A DNA stretch of 64,000 nucleotides from a virus. Where the stretch lies: the IMG/VR virus record IMGVR_UViG_3300027817_000001, positions 1-64,000 of that record. One strand, given 5' to 3'. Every line of letters begins with the position of its first letter. Position 1 is the first letter of the stretch. Below the pieces are notes generated by a model, which saw only the letters and a program-made list of their open reading frames with translations, had not been told where the DNA came from and ran no database searches. Positions 55,641-63,746 of the stretch are shown one piece after another. Position numbers and translations under genes: made by a program.

Positions 55641-55781
55641 GTGACCGTAGCGCGCAACCCATCGTGGAAATCGCAGGCAAAGCGTTGCATAAGCTGCCCG
55701 TGGCTGTTCAGCTGCAGGGCGGAGGACGAGGACCGCACGCGCTGCTGGCCTGCACGAGCAAGATGGGCGAGCTGCGGTTAA
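55641..55781 (+). CDS. small Cys-rich protein (46 aa)
   Basis: GTG at 55641. The sequence KRCISCPWLFSCRAEDEDRT then RCWPARARWASC has a regular Cys pattern typical of tiny phage zinc proteins. It was chosen over a longer overlapping frame at 55604 because of this Cys pattern. Confidence 0.55.
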   Translation: MTVARNPSWKSQAKRCISCPWLFSCRAEDEDRTRCWPARARWASCG

Positions 55782-55830
55782 GGCCAGAGCCTTATAAGCA
55801 TTCTGAATCAGAAGTGTCTGAGGTAAAAGA

Positions 55831-56013
55831 ATGGGCGAAGTCGTGAACATGATGGCTCAGAAGCGTCTGATTCGAGAAGCGCGAGAGGCGAGAGCGAAGC
55901 GGAAGGCTGAGCGGAAAAGCGCGGCCGATCGGCTTGTTGAACATCTGACGCCGCATAGACTAGCAGATGGCTCATATCTGCTGCCTGGCGGAATTGATGA
56001 CATGGAGGTGTGA
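55831..56013 (+). CDS. small basic coiled-coil protein (60 aa)
   Basis: GAGG lies 8 bases upstream of ATG 55831. The product (RLIREAREARAKRKAERKSA) is Lys/Arg/Ala-rich and probably binds nucleic acid. The GTG/ATG of the next gene overlaps its stop. Confidence 0.6.
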   Translation: MGEVVNMMAQKRLIREAREARAKRKAERKSAADRLVEHLTPHRLADGSYLLPGGIDDMEV

Positions 56014-56015
56014 CG

Positions 56016-56294
56016 ATGAAAGAATGGCTATCAATCGATAGTGCTCCGCGCAATATGACCGAGATCGAGGTAATGGACCCTGATTGCGGTCAGTTTCTAA
56101 TGCGGTGGAATCCAGCCGGCCATAATCCGATTTTTCAGAAAGAATACGGGAATGGGATATGGGAGTGTCCTGGCGGAAATTTTACGTGGAGCGAGGACGA
56201 AGGATGCGGGCCGCGATATTGGCGGCCAGCGCGCGGCGGTCACCGCGCATCACTAGGAGAGCAGAATGGATTACGCCAAGGCGACACAGCATGA
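56016..56294 (+). CDS. DUF551-like phage protein (92 aa)
   Basis: ATG 56016 has GGAGGTG 7 bases upstream. EWLSIDSAPRNMTEIEVMDP at the start and GPRYWRPARGGHRASL at the end match a widespread phage group (WxxIDSAP...YWxP), usually in accessory regions. Function is unknown. Confidence 0.7.
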   Translation: MKEWLSIDSAPRNMTEIEVMDPDCGQFLMRWNPAGHNPIFQKEYGNGIWECPGGNFTWSEDEGCGPRYWRPARGGHRASLGEQNGLRQGDTA

Positions 56295-56583
56295 CGCGGA
56301 GAAATACGCCTACAAAACCGATGCTCCGGCGCAGACCGCATTGGATTCGATCCACGCGCAGCTGCGCGCTAGCTTCGATGAGCTCGTGGCAATTCAAGAC
56401 CGCATCAGTGGTGTGCTCAACCGATCATTCGGCGAATCGCCATCGACGGCGAGCGAAAGCTCTCCCAAGCCGCGGCCGGTCCGAAGCGGCGCCCTCGGCA
56501 ACATCGAAGACGGCCAGGACAACATCAGGGAGATGATCTCCAATATCAGCAGCCAGATCGCCCGGCTGGAAACCATTGCCTGA
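56266..56583 (+). CDS. helical accessory protein before large terminase (105 aa)
   Basis: TAGGAG precedes ATG 56266. The product has LDSIHAQLRASFDELVAIQD then a Ser/Pro linker and NIREMISNISSQIARLETIA. A helical pair like this may be a terminase accessory; the position is suggestive only. Confidence 0.6.
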   Translation: MDYAKATQHDAEKYAYKTDAPAQTALDSIHAQLRASFDELVAIQDRISGVLNRSFGESPSTASESSPKPRPVRSGALGNIEDGQDNIREMISNISSQIARLETIA

Positions 56584-58061
56584 TGGGTGACCCCAACCTC
56601 GAAGCAGGTTCAAATCTGAAACGGTGGCGGGAGCATCCCGCCGCCTACGTCGAGGAGCGCTTCAAGGTGAAGCCTGACCCAGCGCAGGCCGAAGCGCTTG
56701 AGGCGTTCCCGAACAATCCCCGCATCGCGCTGCAGGCCTGCACAGGAGCGGGCAAGACCAGCACGCTCGCTTGGCTGGGCTGGAATTTCATGCTGACCAG
56801 GCCGTACCCGATCGTCGGCGCCACATCGATCTCGGGCGACAACCTCAAGGCCAATCTTTGGACAGAATTAGCCCGCTGGCGCAATGTCGACCCGATGCTG
56901 AACGAGCTGTTCGACCAGACCACGAAGTCGATCACCAACCGCCAATCCCCCGAAACGTGGAAGATGGAGGCGCGGACATGGGACAGATCGGCCGACGCGG
57001 CGAACATCGGCAACTCGCTGCGCGGCATCCACGCGCAATACGTCATGTGGCTGTTGGACGAGACTGGAGGTTATCCCGACGCGATCCTGCCGACGTGCGA
57101 AGCAATCTTCTCGGGAAGCCCGAAGGAGGCGCACATTGTGCAGGCCGGCAACCCAATCCGCCGCGCAGGGCCGCTGTGGAAGGCCGCGAGCTCGGGGCGC
57201 AAATCCTGGTACGTGATTGAGATCACCGCCGACCCTGACGCGCCGAACCGCACCCCGCGCGTGTCGGTGGAGCATGCCCGCCAGCAGATCGCGGATTGGG
57301 GCGGCCGCGAATCGCCCTTCGTGATGGTGAACGTGCTCGGCAAGTTCCCGCTGGCTGATTTCAACGCGCTGATCTCGACCGAGGAATGCGAGGCGGCGAT
57401 GAAGCGCTATTACCGCCCCGACGAGATCGGCGACGCGGCGCGCGTGATGGGCATCGACGTCGCTGCCGAGGGCGACGACGCGAGCGTGATCTTCTGCCGG
57501 CAGGGCCTGCAGAGCTTCCCGATGATCAAGAAGCGGAACATCAACTCGACCCAGGGCGCCGGCCTGGTCGCGCGCAAATGGGAGGATTGGGGCGCTGACG
57601 CCGCATTCATCGACATGACCGGCGGGTTCGGTGCGGGCTGGTTCGACAAGCTGGTCGAGTTGCACAAAGCGCCGATCGGCGTGCAGTTCGCCGGCGAGGC
57701 GCACGAGAGCTCGCGGTATTTCAACAAGCGGACCGAGATGTATTTCGACGCCTGCGAATGGATCAAGCGGGGCGGCGCGCTGCCACCGAGCCCGGAGATC
57801 ACTGCGGCGCTGACCCAGACGCTCTACACCTTTAAGGGCGATCGGCTGCTGCTCGAGCCCAAGAAGCTCGTGAAGCAGAAGCTCGGCTATTCTCCCGACG
57901 AGGCGGACGCGCTGGTGCTGACCTTCGCGGAGCCGGTGGTGCGGGCGTCGCGCACGCTGGTCAAGCCGCGGCACACCGCCAATTATGACCCGTTCCGCGA
58001 GGCGAACGCGGGCTTCAACCTGAAATCGGCCGTAGATTCGTCATACGACCCGTTCAAATAG
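56583..58061 (+). CDS. terL: large terminase subunit
   Basis: This is a 492-aa packaging ATPase and nuclease. Walker A is near 51-60 (QACTGAGKTS), Walker B near 154-160 (VMWLLDE), and the nuclease domain has Asp292 (MGIDVAAEGDDA), Asp344 (AFIDMTGG) and DEADAL near 439-444, the usual RNaseH-like triad. It pumps DNA into procapsids and cuts it. ATG overlaps the previous TGA. Confidence 0.95.
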   Translation: MGDPNLEAGSNLKRWREHPAAYVEERFKVKPDPAQAEALEAFPNNPRIALQACTGAGKTSTLAWLGWNFMLTRPYPIVGATSISGDNLKANLWTELARWRNVDPMLNELFDQTTKSITNRQSPETWKMEARTWDRSADAANIGNSLRGIHAQYVMWLLDETGGYPDAILPTCEAIFSGSPKEAHIVQAGNPIRRAGPLWKAASSGRKSWYVIEITADPDAPNRTPRVSVEHARQQIADWGGRESPFVMVNVLGKFPLADFNALISTEECEAAMKRYYRPDEIGDAARVMGIDVAAEGDDASVIFCRQGLQSFPMIKKRNINSTQGAGLVARKWEDWGADAAFIDMTGGFGAGWFDKLVELHKAPIGVQFAGEAHESSRYFNKRTEMYFDACEWIKRGGALPPSPEITAALTQTLYTFKGDRLLLEPKKLVKQKLGYSPDEADALVLTFAEPVVRASRTLVKPRHTANYDPFREANAGFNLKSAVDSSYDPFK

Positions 58062-58071
58062 GGACGACACC

Positions 58072-58599
58072 ATGAACGCACCTTTGAAGGAAATGCCGCG
58101 CTACGTGAGCCACAAGACGGTTCACGCGCTCAAGATTGCCGCGATCGAGATTCACGAGGACAAGTCGGCCACGATCGCGCCTGTGGATGGCGGGATCGGC
58201 TCAGCGTTCCAAACCAAAGCTGGCTGGGCCGAGCGCTTCACCGGCTCCGAGGAGGACAAGGGATATTTCGTTCAATATGCCGACGGCTTTGCCTCATGGT
58301 CGCCGACGAAGGCGTTCGAGGAAGGCTACACGCGCGAGGGCGAAGCAAAGCAGCACGCAGGTCTGCCGGTTTCCGGCTACAAGCCACAGAACTCATATGC
58401 CGTCAGCATGGTGAACGCGAACAAGCACATGGAGGAGGAAATCCTCCGGCAATTGGACATGATGGCGAAGGACGACCAGTTGAAGGTCGATCATCGCTGG
58501 CTTGCAATCGGCCGGACGGCGATCGAGCAGGCGTTCATGGCGATCAACCGCGCGATCTTCAAGCCCGGCCGCGTCGCGCTGCCCGGCGACAGCGAGTAA
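58072..58599 (+). CDS. phage N-domain fused to an Acb2/Tad1-like nucleotide-sponge hairpin (175 aa)
   Basis: Residues 8-90 contain YVSHKTVHALKIAAIEI and KGYFVQYADGFASWSPTKAF, a phage domain common in such genes. Residues 112-165 (NANKHMEEEILRQLDMMAKD, HRWLAIGRTAIEQAFMAINR, AIFKPG) match the Acb2/Tad1 hairpin, which sequesters cyclic nucleotides made by CBASS or Thoeris. It would protect the phage from such defences. The site residues have not been aligned, so ligand specificity is unknown. Confidence 0.7.
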   Translation: MNAPLKEMPRYVSHKTVHALKIAAIEIHEDKSATIAPVDGGIGSAFQTKAGWAERFTGSEEDKGYFVQYADGFASWSPTKAFEEGYTREGEAKQHAGLPVSGYKPQNSYAVSMVNANKHMEEEILRQLDMMAKDDQLKVDHRWLAIGRTAIEQAFMAINRAIFKPGRVALPGDSE

Positions 58600-58631
58600 C
58601 ATAGGACACAACAACCCCTAGCAACCAGCCG

Positions 58632-58662
58632 CCCGATGCGCTACTTTCGCGGGTGCATCGGG
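58632..58662. other. 8-bp perfect stem-loop in the gap before the collagen-like gene
   Basis: CCCGATGC (58632-58639) pairs with GCATCGGG (58655-58662) over a 15-base loop. It lies in the 77 bases between the Acb2-like and collagen-like genes. No T-run follows; a role in mRNA processing or attenuation is possible. Confidence 0.45.
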
Positions 58663-58676
58663 TGGGGCTTGCAGAA

Positions 58677-59279
58677 ATGACAAAATGGATTCGGGTGACG
58701 CTCGCGGCCATAGCCGGTGTCGTCGCAATCGCCCTGCTCGCTTCTCCCCCGACGTCCGGCCAGATCCGCGATCCCGCCATGCCAGGGCCTCAAGGTCCGG
58801 CCGGCGCGAGCGGAACCCCAGGCTCCCAAATCTGGCAGACCAACGGCGTGCCGAGCCCGGCGATCGGCGCGAACACCGACCTTGCGGTGGATACGACCAC
58901 GGCGAACGTCTACCAGAAGGAGGCAGGAGCTTGGACCGGGCCGACCATGAACCTGAAGGGGCCGACCGGAGCGACAGGGGCAACAGGCTCGCAGGGACCG
59001 CCAGGCGCCGCGGCTGGGTCCTCGCAGATCACCACGAACACCGCCGGATCAGGAACGTGGACCTATCCCGCGACGTGCAATTCGAGCTCGAAGTTCTGGG
59101 CGCAGGCTCAGGTCCCGGCCGGCGCGGCCTCGGTGAACGTATGGAATGTCGGACCGCCGACCTCGACCACGCAGACGTTCCAGATCAGCCTGCAGGTTGT
59201 GGTCTCGGTGGTTGGGATCAACGTGCTGCAGCTCAACTCCACGCCGGGCGCGACGACCTTGAACGTGTTCTGCCAATAG
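58677..59279 (+). CDS. secreted collagen-like protein (200 aa)
   Basis: ATG 58677 starts a signal peptide (VTLAAIAGVVAIALLA). Two short Gly-X-Y tracts follow (PGPQGPAGASGTPG and GPTGATGATGSQGPPG), then a beta-rich C-terminal part with two Cys. Collagen-like repeats are common in phage fibres. The signal peptide suggests periplasmic export instead of direct virion assembly. Confidence 0.7.
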   Translation: MTKWIRVTLAAIAGVVAIALLASPPTSGQIRDPAMPGPQGPAGASGTPGSQIWQTNGVPSPAIGANTDLAVDTTTANVYQKEAGAWTGPTMNLKGPTGATGATGSQGPPGAAAGSSQITTNTAGSGTWTYPATCNSSSKFWAQAQVPAGAASVNVWNVGPPTSTTQTFQISLQVVVSVVGINVLQLNSTPGATTLNVFCQ

Positions 59280-59311
59280 AATAGGCTGAGCTGAGCAAAC
59301 GAGGGGACATC

Positions 59312-59677
59312 ATGAGCATCGTCTACAATTACGGCGACATCGGCGCGCAGATGAAGGGCGACACGTGGTGGGAGCCGGAGAAGCCGGAGCCGAGCCTGCC
59401 TGCAATCGCGGAACCTCAGACCGAGGTCGAGCGATGCAAAGCCGATCCGCTATATTTCGCCAAGGAGTTCATGGCGGAGCAAGTCGCATCATTCGCAGCG
59501 CGTCGCCAAGCCGAGAATGCGGCTTTCCTTAAAGGCCTTTCGCAGAGCACTCATGAGACGTTCATTTATCGTACGTCTCTCCCGCCCGGCTCATGGCGCC
59601 GTCTTCGACCGCTGGCCGAGAAAGGCATGAGTCACGGCTCTTGCCCCACCGGAAAAATCAACCTCCACGGCAAATAG
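59312..59677 (+). CDS. hypothetical protein (121 aa)
   Basis: GAGGGG precedes the ATG. The product has FAKEFMAEQVASFAARRQAE and a conserved-looking FIYRTSLPPGSWRRLRP. Its role in the packaging and portal region is unknown. Confidence 0.55.
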   Translation: MSIVYNYGDIGAQMKGDTWWEPEKPEPSLPAIAEPQTEVERCKADPLYFAKEFMAEQVASFAARRQAENAAFLKGLSQSTHETFIYRTSLPPGSWRRLRPLAEKGMSHGSCPTGKINLHGK

Positions 59678-59748
59678 GCACGATCCCTAGACAATTACCC
59701 TGCCGGAACATACTATCCCGGCGATTTTAACCGGCGGGGTCTCCATCC

Positions 59749-59958
59749 ATGAGCTTTCTTGCTCCATCAGCACCAGCGGCGCCCCCTCCTCCCCCGCCGC
59801 CTCCGACCCCGCCGACGCTGGCCGATTCGTCGATACAGGCCGCAGGAGCAGCCCAGAGAGCTGCCGCAGCGTCAGCCGGTGGAACGGTCAAGACCTCGGT
59901 ACAGGGCGCTCCGGATCCACAAACCACGAGCGGGTCGAAAGCCCTTTTTGGCTCATAG
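59749..59958 (+). CDS. small Pro/Ala-rich protein before the portal (69 aa)
   Basis: A low-complexity Pro tract (APPPPPPPPTPPT) is followed by AAGAAQRAAAASAGGTVKTS and ends TSGSKALFGS. The same kind of tiny gene occurs before portal genes in other podoviruses. A weak hairpin (GCCGG/CCGGC) lies upstream near 59702-59722. Confidence 0.65.
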   Translation: MSFLAPSAPAAPPPPPPPPTPPTLADSSIQAAGAAQRAAAASAGGTVKTSVQGAPDPQTTSGSKALFGS

Positions 59959-59961
59959 AGC

Positions 59962-61794
59962 ATGAACGCCATCCCGGAAGCGAGCCAGTTCACCCGGCCC
60001 CAGTACGTGAACATGGGGCCCAGCCTGCTGTCGCAGCAGCCCGCCACGACCAGCTTCAAGGCTCAGCCGGACAGCTTCAAATGGGGTGTGATCTTCGACC
60101 ACCTGGAATCGCGGCTCGGCTCGCTCAGGATGTGGCGGACCAGCTGGTATTTCTACTGGCGCTCGCTCGCTCAGTTCTTCATGCCGAAGCGAATCACGTG
60201 GTTCGAGCCCGTAGCCAACCGGATGAACCGGGGCAACCCGATCAATGACGCGATCATCGACTCGACCGGAACGCTCGCGCTGGAGACCTGCGGTGCCGGC
60301 ATGTGGTCCGGCCTCACCAATCCGGCCCGGCCATGGATCAAGCTCGAGAGCGCGCTGCCATGGGTCAAGCTTGATGCTGATGGGCAGGAATGGGTCGACG
60401 ACACCGAGCAGCGGATCTACACCGTCCTGGCAGGGTCGAACTTCTACAATCAAATGGCGCAGGCGTTCCAGGACTTGGCACTGTTCGGCACCGCGCCGTT
60501 CATCATCTACGAGGACTTCGAGGACGTCATCCGGCTCTACCTGCCCTGTGCGGGGGAATATTACCTCGGCGCCGGCGCGCGGCTGTCGGTCGACACGCTC
60601 TATCGCGAGTTCACCTACACCGTGTCTCAAATCGTCGAGATGTTCGGCCTCGACGCGTGCCCAGCCGAGATCCAGAAGCAATGGGCCGAGGGCGGCGCGA
60701 GCCACGACATGGAGTATGTCGTCGCGCACGCGATCGAGCCGAATTACGCGCTGCGCAACACCGGGAGCGGCAAAGCCGACATCAAGGTGGTGCCGGCAAT
60801 CTTCACTTATCGCGAGGTCTACTGGCTGAAGGGCAAGAAGACGCCGCAGCCGCTGAGCGTGGCCGGGTTCCACGGAAAGCCATTCGGCGCGATGCGCTGG
60901 TCGACCGTCTCGAACGACGCCTACGGCCGATCGCCCTGCATGACGGCGCTGGGCGACAACAAGCAGGTGCAGCAGGAGACCAGGCGCAAGGCTGAATTCA
61001 TCGAGAAGCTGGTCCGGCCGCCGATGGGCGCCAACCCTGAGCTGAAGAACGAACCGAGTTCCATCATCCCCGGCAACATCACGTACACCAACACCGAGGG
61101 AGGTAAGAAGGGCTTCTGGCCGCTGTTCGAGGTCCAGCCGGCTGCTCTGGCGCCGATGATCCAGGACATCAAGGACGTCAACGCCCGGGTCGAGAAGGCC
61201 CTGTTCGTCGACGTGTTCATGGCGATCACCCAGATGGAGGGCGTGCAGCCCCGGAACGAGCTGGAGCTCACCAAACGCGACCTCGAGCGGCTGCAGAAGC
61301 TCGGGCCCGTGATCGAGCTGGTCGAGGCCGAGCTGCGGATCGCGCTGGAACGGGTCATGGACATCATGGACCGCCGGAAGATGCTGAAGGCCCGGCCCGC
61401 CTCGCTGCTCAAGACGCCGATCAAGATCTCGTTCCTGTCGATCATGCGAATCGCCCAGCAGTCCTCGGTCGCGGTCGGGCTGAAGGACTTCTTCGCGACC
61501 ATGGGCGGGCTGAGCTCGGCGGCGAAGGCCGCGGCAGTCCCGGATCCGCTTCGCAAGGTAAACCTGGCCAAGGCGGTCGACAAGTTCGCCGACGCGATGA
61601 ACATCCCGGCCGATCTGCTGTTCACCGACGACGAGGTGGCGCAGCACGACAAGGCACGAGATCAGGCAATGCAGCAGCAGCAGGCGCCGCAGCAGGCCAT
61701 GGCCGGCGTGCAGGCCGCCAAGACGCTGAGTGAAACACAGGTGGGCGGCGACAGCGCGTTGAGTGCGCTGCTCGGCCATGGCGGAGCACAGTAG
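59962..61794 (+). CDS. portal (head-tail connecting) protein
   Basis: The 610-aa product has the portal pattern of T7-like phages: WRTSWYFYWRSLAQFFMPKR, AALETCGAGMWSGLTNP-type, LALFGTAPFIIYEDFED, EVYWLKGKKTPQPLSVAGFH and LKDFFATMGGLSSAAKAA. It forms the dodecameric ring through which DNA enters and leaves. The C-terminal Gln-rich tract (MQQQQAPQQAMAG) is typical. A small gap separates it from regulators. Confidence 0.85.
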   Translation: MNAIPEASQFTRPQYVNMGPSLLSQQPATTSFKAQPDSFKWGVIFDHLESRLGSLRMWRTSWYFYWRSLAQFFMPKRITWFEPVANRMNRGNPINDAIIDSTGTLALETCGAGMWSGLTNPARPWIKLESALPWVKLDADGQEWVDDTEQRIYTVLAGSNFYNQMAQAFQDLALFGTAPFIIYEDFEDVIRLYLPCAGEYYLGAGARLSVDTLYREFTYTVSQIVEMFGLDACPAEIQKQWAEGGASHDMEYVVAHAIEPNYALRNTGSGKADIKVVPAIFTYREVYWLKGKKTPQPLSVAGFHGKPFGAMRWSTVSNDAYGRSPCMTALGDNKQVQQETRRKAEFIEKLVRPPMGANPELKNEPSSIIPGNITYTNTEGGKKGFWPLFEVQPAALAPMIQDIKDVNARVEKALFVDVFMAITQMEGVQPRNELELTKRDLERLQKLGPVIELVEAELRIALERVMDIMDRRKMLKARPASLLKTPIKISFLSIMRIAQQSSVAVGLKDFFATMGGLSSAAKAAAVPDPLRKVNLAKAVDKFADAMNIPADLLFTDDEVAQHDKARDQAMQQQQAPQQAMAGVQAAKTLSETQVGGDSALSALLGHGGAQ

Positions 61795-61814
61795 GTTTTA
61801 ACCAGGGGGACGAC

Positions 61815-62063
61815 ATGGATACCGAGACCGAACCACGCACGGTGAGCATTGAGGACATCTTTCCGGGAGTTCTGACGCTGCGCGAGCGCCAGGTGCTCGC
61901 CTTGTCCGTGAAGGGCCATGGCATGAAGCTGGTCGCCATGTCGCTCGGCATCAGCCCGCGGACAGTCGAGGACCACCGCATCAACATCTACCGCAAGACC
62001 GGCCTCGACAACATGATGGCGCTGTCGCATCGGATCCTCGGCCTGCCGAAGGTGGTGGCCTAA
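61815..62063 (+). CDS. LuxR-type HTH protein (82 aa)
   Basis: The product VLTLRERQVLALSVKGHGMK, LVAMSLGISPRTVEDHRINI, YRKTGLDNM is the GerE/LuxR helix-turn-helix alone, without a sensor domain. Such small regulators occur at phage gene borders. It overlaps the next HTH gene by one base. Confidence 0.8.
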   Translation: MDTETEPRTVSIEDIFPGVLTLRERQVLALSVKGHGMKLVAMSLGISPRTVEDHRINIYRKTGLDNMMALSHRILGLPKVVA

Positions 62064-62329
62064 TGCCCAAGCAGCCGGTGTTCGGAGATATCCTGCGGGC
62101 CGCGCGCGAAGCGCAGGGCCTGTCACAGAGGCAGCTCGCGGCCAAGGCCGGCGTGCCGCGGACCAATGTCAGCAGGATCGAGAACAGCAGGATCTATCCG
62201 AGGCTGCAGACCATGCGGCTGCTGGCGGCCGGGCTCGGCGCCCAGCTCGTGATCGGGTTCAAGCCGGACGATACCGCGGCACCCGCGCCGGCATCGGATC
62301 AGGATCATCCCCAAAGCACGCGCGCTTGA
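62063..62329 (+). CDS. XRE-type HTH protein (88 aa)
   Basis: LRAAREAQGLSQRQLAAKAG, VPRTNVSRIENSRIYPRLQT and MRLLAAGLGAQLVIGFK form a Cro/C1-type HTH. A Pro/Ala tail follows. Together with the LuxR-type gene it may form a regulatory pair. Its 3' end overlaps a minus-strand gene. Confidence 0.8.
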   Translation: MPKQPVFGDILRAAREAQGLSQRQLAAKAGVPRTNVSRIENSRIYPRLQTMRLLAAGLGAQLVIGFKPDDTAAPAPASDQDHPQSTRA

Positions 62330-62423
62330 TCCCGCACCCGGTGCAGAACGCATAGCACTTCGGGCCGCCGGCGGATTTGAGGTCCGCCGGGGCGCAGTCG
62401 TCGCAGAGTGGTGGCTGGGTCAT
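62259..62423 (-). CDS. small Cys-rich protein (54 aa)
   Basis: ATG 62423. The product PLCDDCAPADLKSAGGPKCY, AFCTGCGIKRACFG has CxxC and CxxxxxxC patterns for zinc. It overlaps the XRE gene on the opposite strand by 71 bases. It is the last gene of the leftward block. Confidence 0.6.
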   Translation of the reverse strand: MTQPPLCDDCAPADLKSAGGPKCYAFCTGCGIKRACFGDDPDPMPARVPRYRPA

Positions 62424-62710
62424 GGCTTCACCTTCTCTGCTTCGATCATGGCCCGATACACTTGGCAAGCTTGCTGCACACACCGATTTATAGGAACACA
62501 GTCCAAAGCACCTTGCCCGAAATCAATCATTTTCTTAGTCGGCTCTACCGGAACTATGGCATAGCCTGCCGCTTCGATCGCAGTCATGGCAACCTCAGCA
62601 AGCCTGTTAAACCTTCTGGTGTCACTAAAATTAAGGCTAGCTAACGGCACCGTTGGGTGCCAGTGATCTCCAACGAACGCTTGAGCTATCTTCTCTTTCA
62701 GTTCGTTCAT
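62420..62710 (-). CDS. phage accessory protein (96 aa)
   Basis: ATG 62710. KEKIAQAFVGDHWHPTVPLA and RLAEVAMTAIEAAGYAIVPV followed by EPTKKMI are features of a frequent phage accessory group. Function is unknown. Confidence 0.65.
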   Translation of the reverse strand: MNELKEKIAQAFVGDHWHPTVPLASLNFSDTRRFNRLAEVAMTAIEAAGYAIVPVEPTKKMIDFGQGALDCVPINRCVQQACQVYRAMIEAEKVKP

Positions 62711-62940
62711 TTCAGCATCTCTCCCACCATGGCCCGAGCGCGCCACAGGCTCGGGAAACTGGCATCCCATTCCGGACCCGCCTCGACGTAGATCGAGCCG
62801 TGGCATTCCGGGTGTGAGTCGGCGAATCTCACGGCTTCAGAAATGGTCCGCACGGTGCAGGGCCGGAGGCTGTAGCGGGAATGCACGAACCAGCCAGTGC
62901 ATACGAGGGCGATCGCCGCGATGATGATCTTGACGGTCAT
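62707..62940 (-). CDS. membrane-anchored small protein (77 aa)
   Basis: ATG 62940 begins MTVKIIIAAIALVCTGWFVH, a signal anchor. Then RPCTVRTISEAVRFADSHPE, CHGSIYVEAGPE with two Cys; the rest is helical. Probably exported or periplasm-facing. Confidence 0.6.
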   Translation of the reverse strand: MTVKIIIAAIALVCTGWFVHSRYSLRPCTVRTISEAVRFADSHPECHGSIYVEAGPEWDASFPSLWRARAMVGEMLK

Positions 62941-63167
62941 CGGCACACCATCGGGCAGCACGCAGCGGCGCCCCAGCCCGGAGGGGGCTTGCACCGCTCC
63001 CACGGACTGCGCGACCGAAGCAGCTTCGCGAGGGCCTTGTTTGGTGGCCTGGACGCGGCGTCGTCGATGGCGCGGCCGAATGCGCCGGAAGGGTCGGAAA
63101 GCATGACCACCCTGGACTGCGCGTCGGCGAATGTGCCGGGGAAGGTCACGGGTTTTGGCTTCTTCAT
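62937..63167 (-). CDS. hypothetical protein (76 aa)
   Basis: MKKPKPVTFPGTFADAQSRV, KALAKLLRSRSPWERCKP and a Cys-rich end (AAACCPMVCR). It overlaps both neighbours by 4 bases. Function is unknown. Confidence 0.55.
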   Translation of the reverse strand: MKKPKPVTFPGTFADAQSRVVMLSDPSGAFGRAIDDAASRPPNKALAKLLRSRSPWERCKPPPGWGAAACCPMVCR

Positions 63168-63358
63168 GTGGTCTCTCCTTGGGTTGGAACGCGACGCAGT
63201 TCAAACAGGTGGCACAGGGTCGGGCCGCCGGCCTCCCATGTGACGGCGGCCCAGTCGGTCTCAGGGTTGAAGCTGTCCAGCACGCCGAACACCCGTGCGC
63301 CGCGGTATTTCATCTCGACGCGGTCGCCGATCTCGGGGAGATCCTTGGGGCGTTTCAT
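63164..63358 (-). CDS. hypothetical protein (64 aa)
   Basis: IGDRVEMKYRGARVFGVLDS and WAAVTWEAGGPTLCHLFELR suggest a small beta barrel with SH3-like fold. Function is unknown. Confidence 0.6.
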   Translation of the reverse strand: MKRPKDLPEIGDRVEMKYRGARVFGVLDSFNPETDWAAVTWEAGGPTLCHLFELRRVPTQGETT

Positions 63359-63369
63359 GCGACGTGCTC

Positions 63370-63630
63370 CTATAGGTAAAGGTCATCGCGGTCGATATCT
63401 CGGCACCAGCAGCCAGCCTCAATGAGAGCTTCGCCGATCCAGCGCCAGAACCGATAGCGAAGGGGCACACGGACCGGTAATTCGAGAACCGCAAACTTGA
63501 TCGGCTCTGCCCAGACAGAATCACCGAAGATGCCTGCGCGTCTGTGCTCCTCCTGCATTTTGGCATATGTCTCGTTGGGGACGCGGACGCGATCGATCGC
63601 GTCCTGATTGACTCGCTCCAAATCTTTCAT
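63370..63630 (-). CDS. hypothetical protein (86 aa)
   Basis: ATG 63630. AIDRVRVPNETYAKMQEEHR, FAVLELPVRVPLRYRFWRWI and GEALIEAGCWCRDIDRDDL give an alpha/beta protein of unknown function. It overlaps the tiny membrane gene. Confidence 0.6.
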   Translation of the reverse strand: MKDLERVNQDAIDRVRVPNETYAKMQEEHRRAGIFGDSVWAEPIKFAVLELPVRVPLRYRFWRWIGEALIEAGCWCRDIDRDDLYL

Positions 63631-63746
63631 TGCTGATGTCCTATCATCTGATAGCGCACGGGAACACGGCCAGCCTGATATCCAAAGAGAAACCCAATGC
63701 AGTAGATGCAAAGCGCTCCCAGCAAGATAATAGTGCCGTTCTTCAT
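63627..63746 (-). CDS. tiny membrane protein (39 aa)
   Basis: ATG 63746. A hydrophobic helix TIILLGALCIYCIGFLFGYQ precedes a basic end. It overlaps the excisionase-like gene by 4 bases. Confidence 0.5.
   Translation of the reverse strand: MKNGTIILLGALCIYCIGFLFGYQAGRVPVRYQMIGHQQ

Noticed and set aside
59953-61779. A 608-codon minus-strand frame over the portal
   Set aside because: It mirrors the portal gene almost exactly and has the His/Arg/Leu bias of an antisense shadow.
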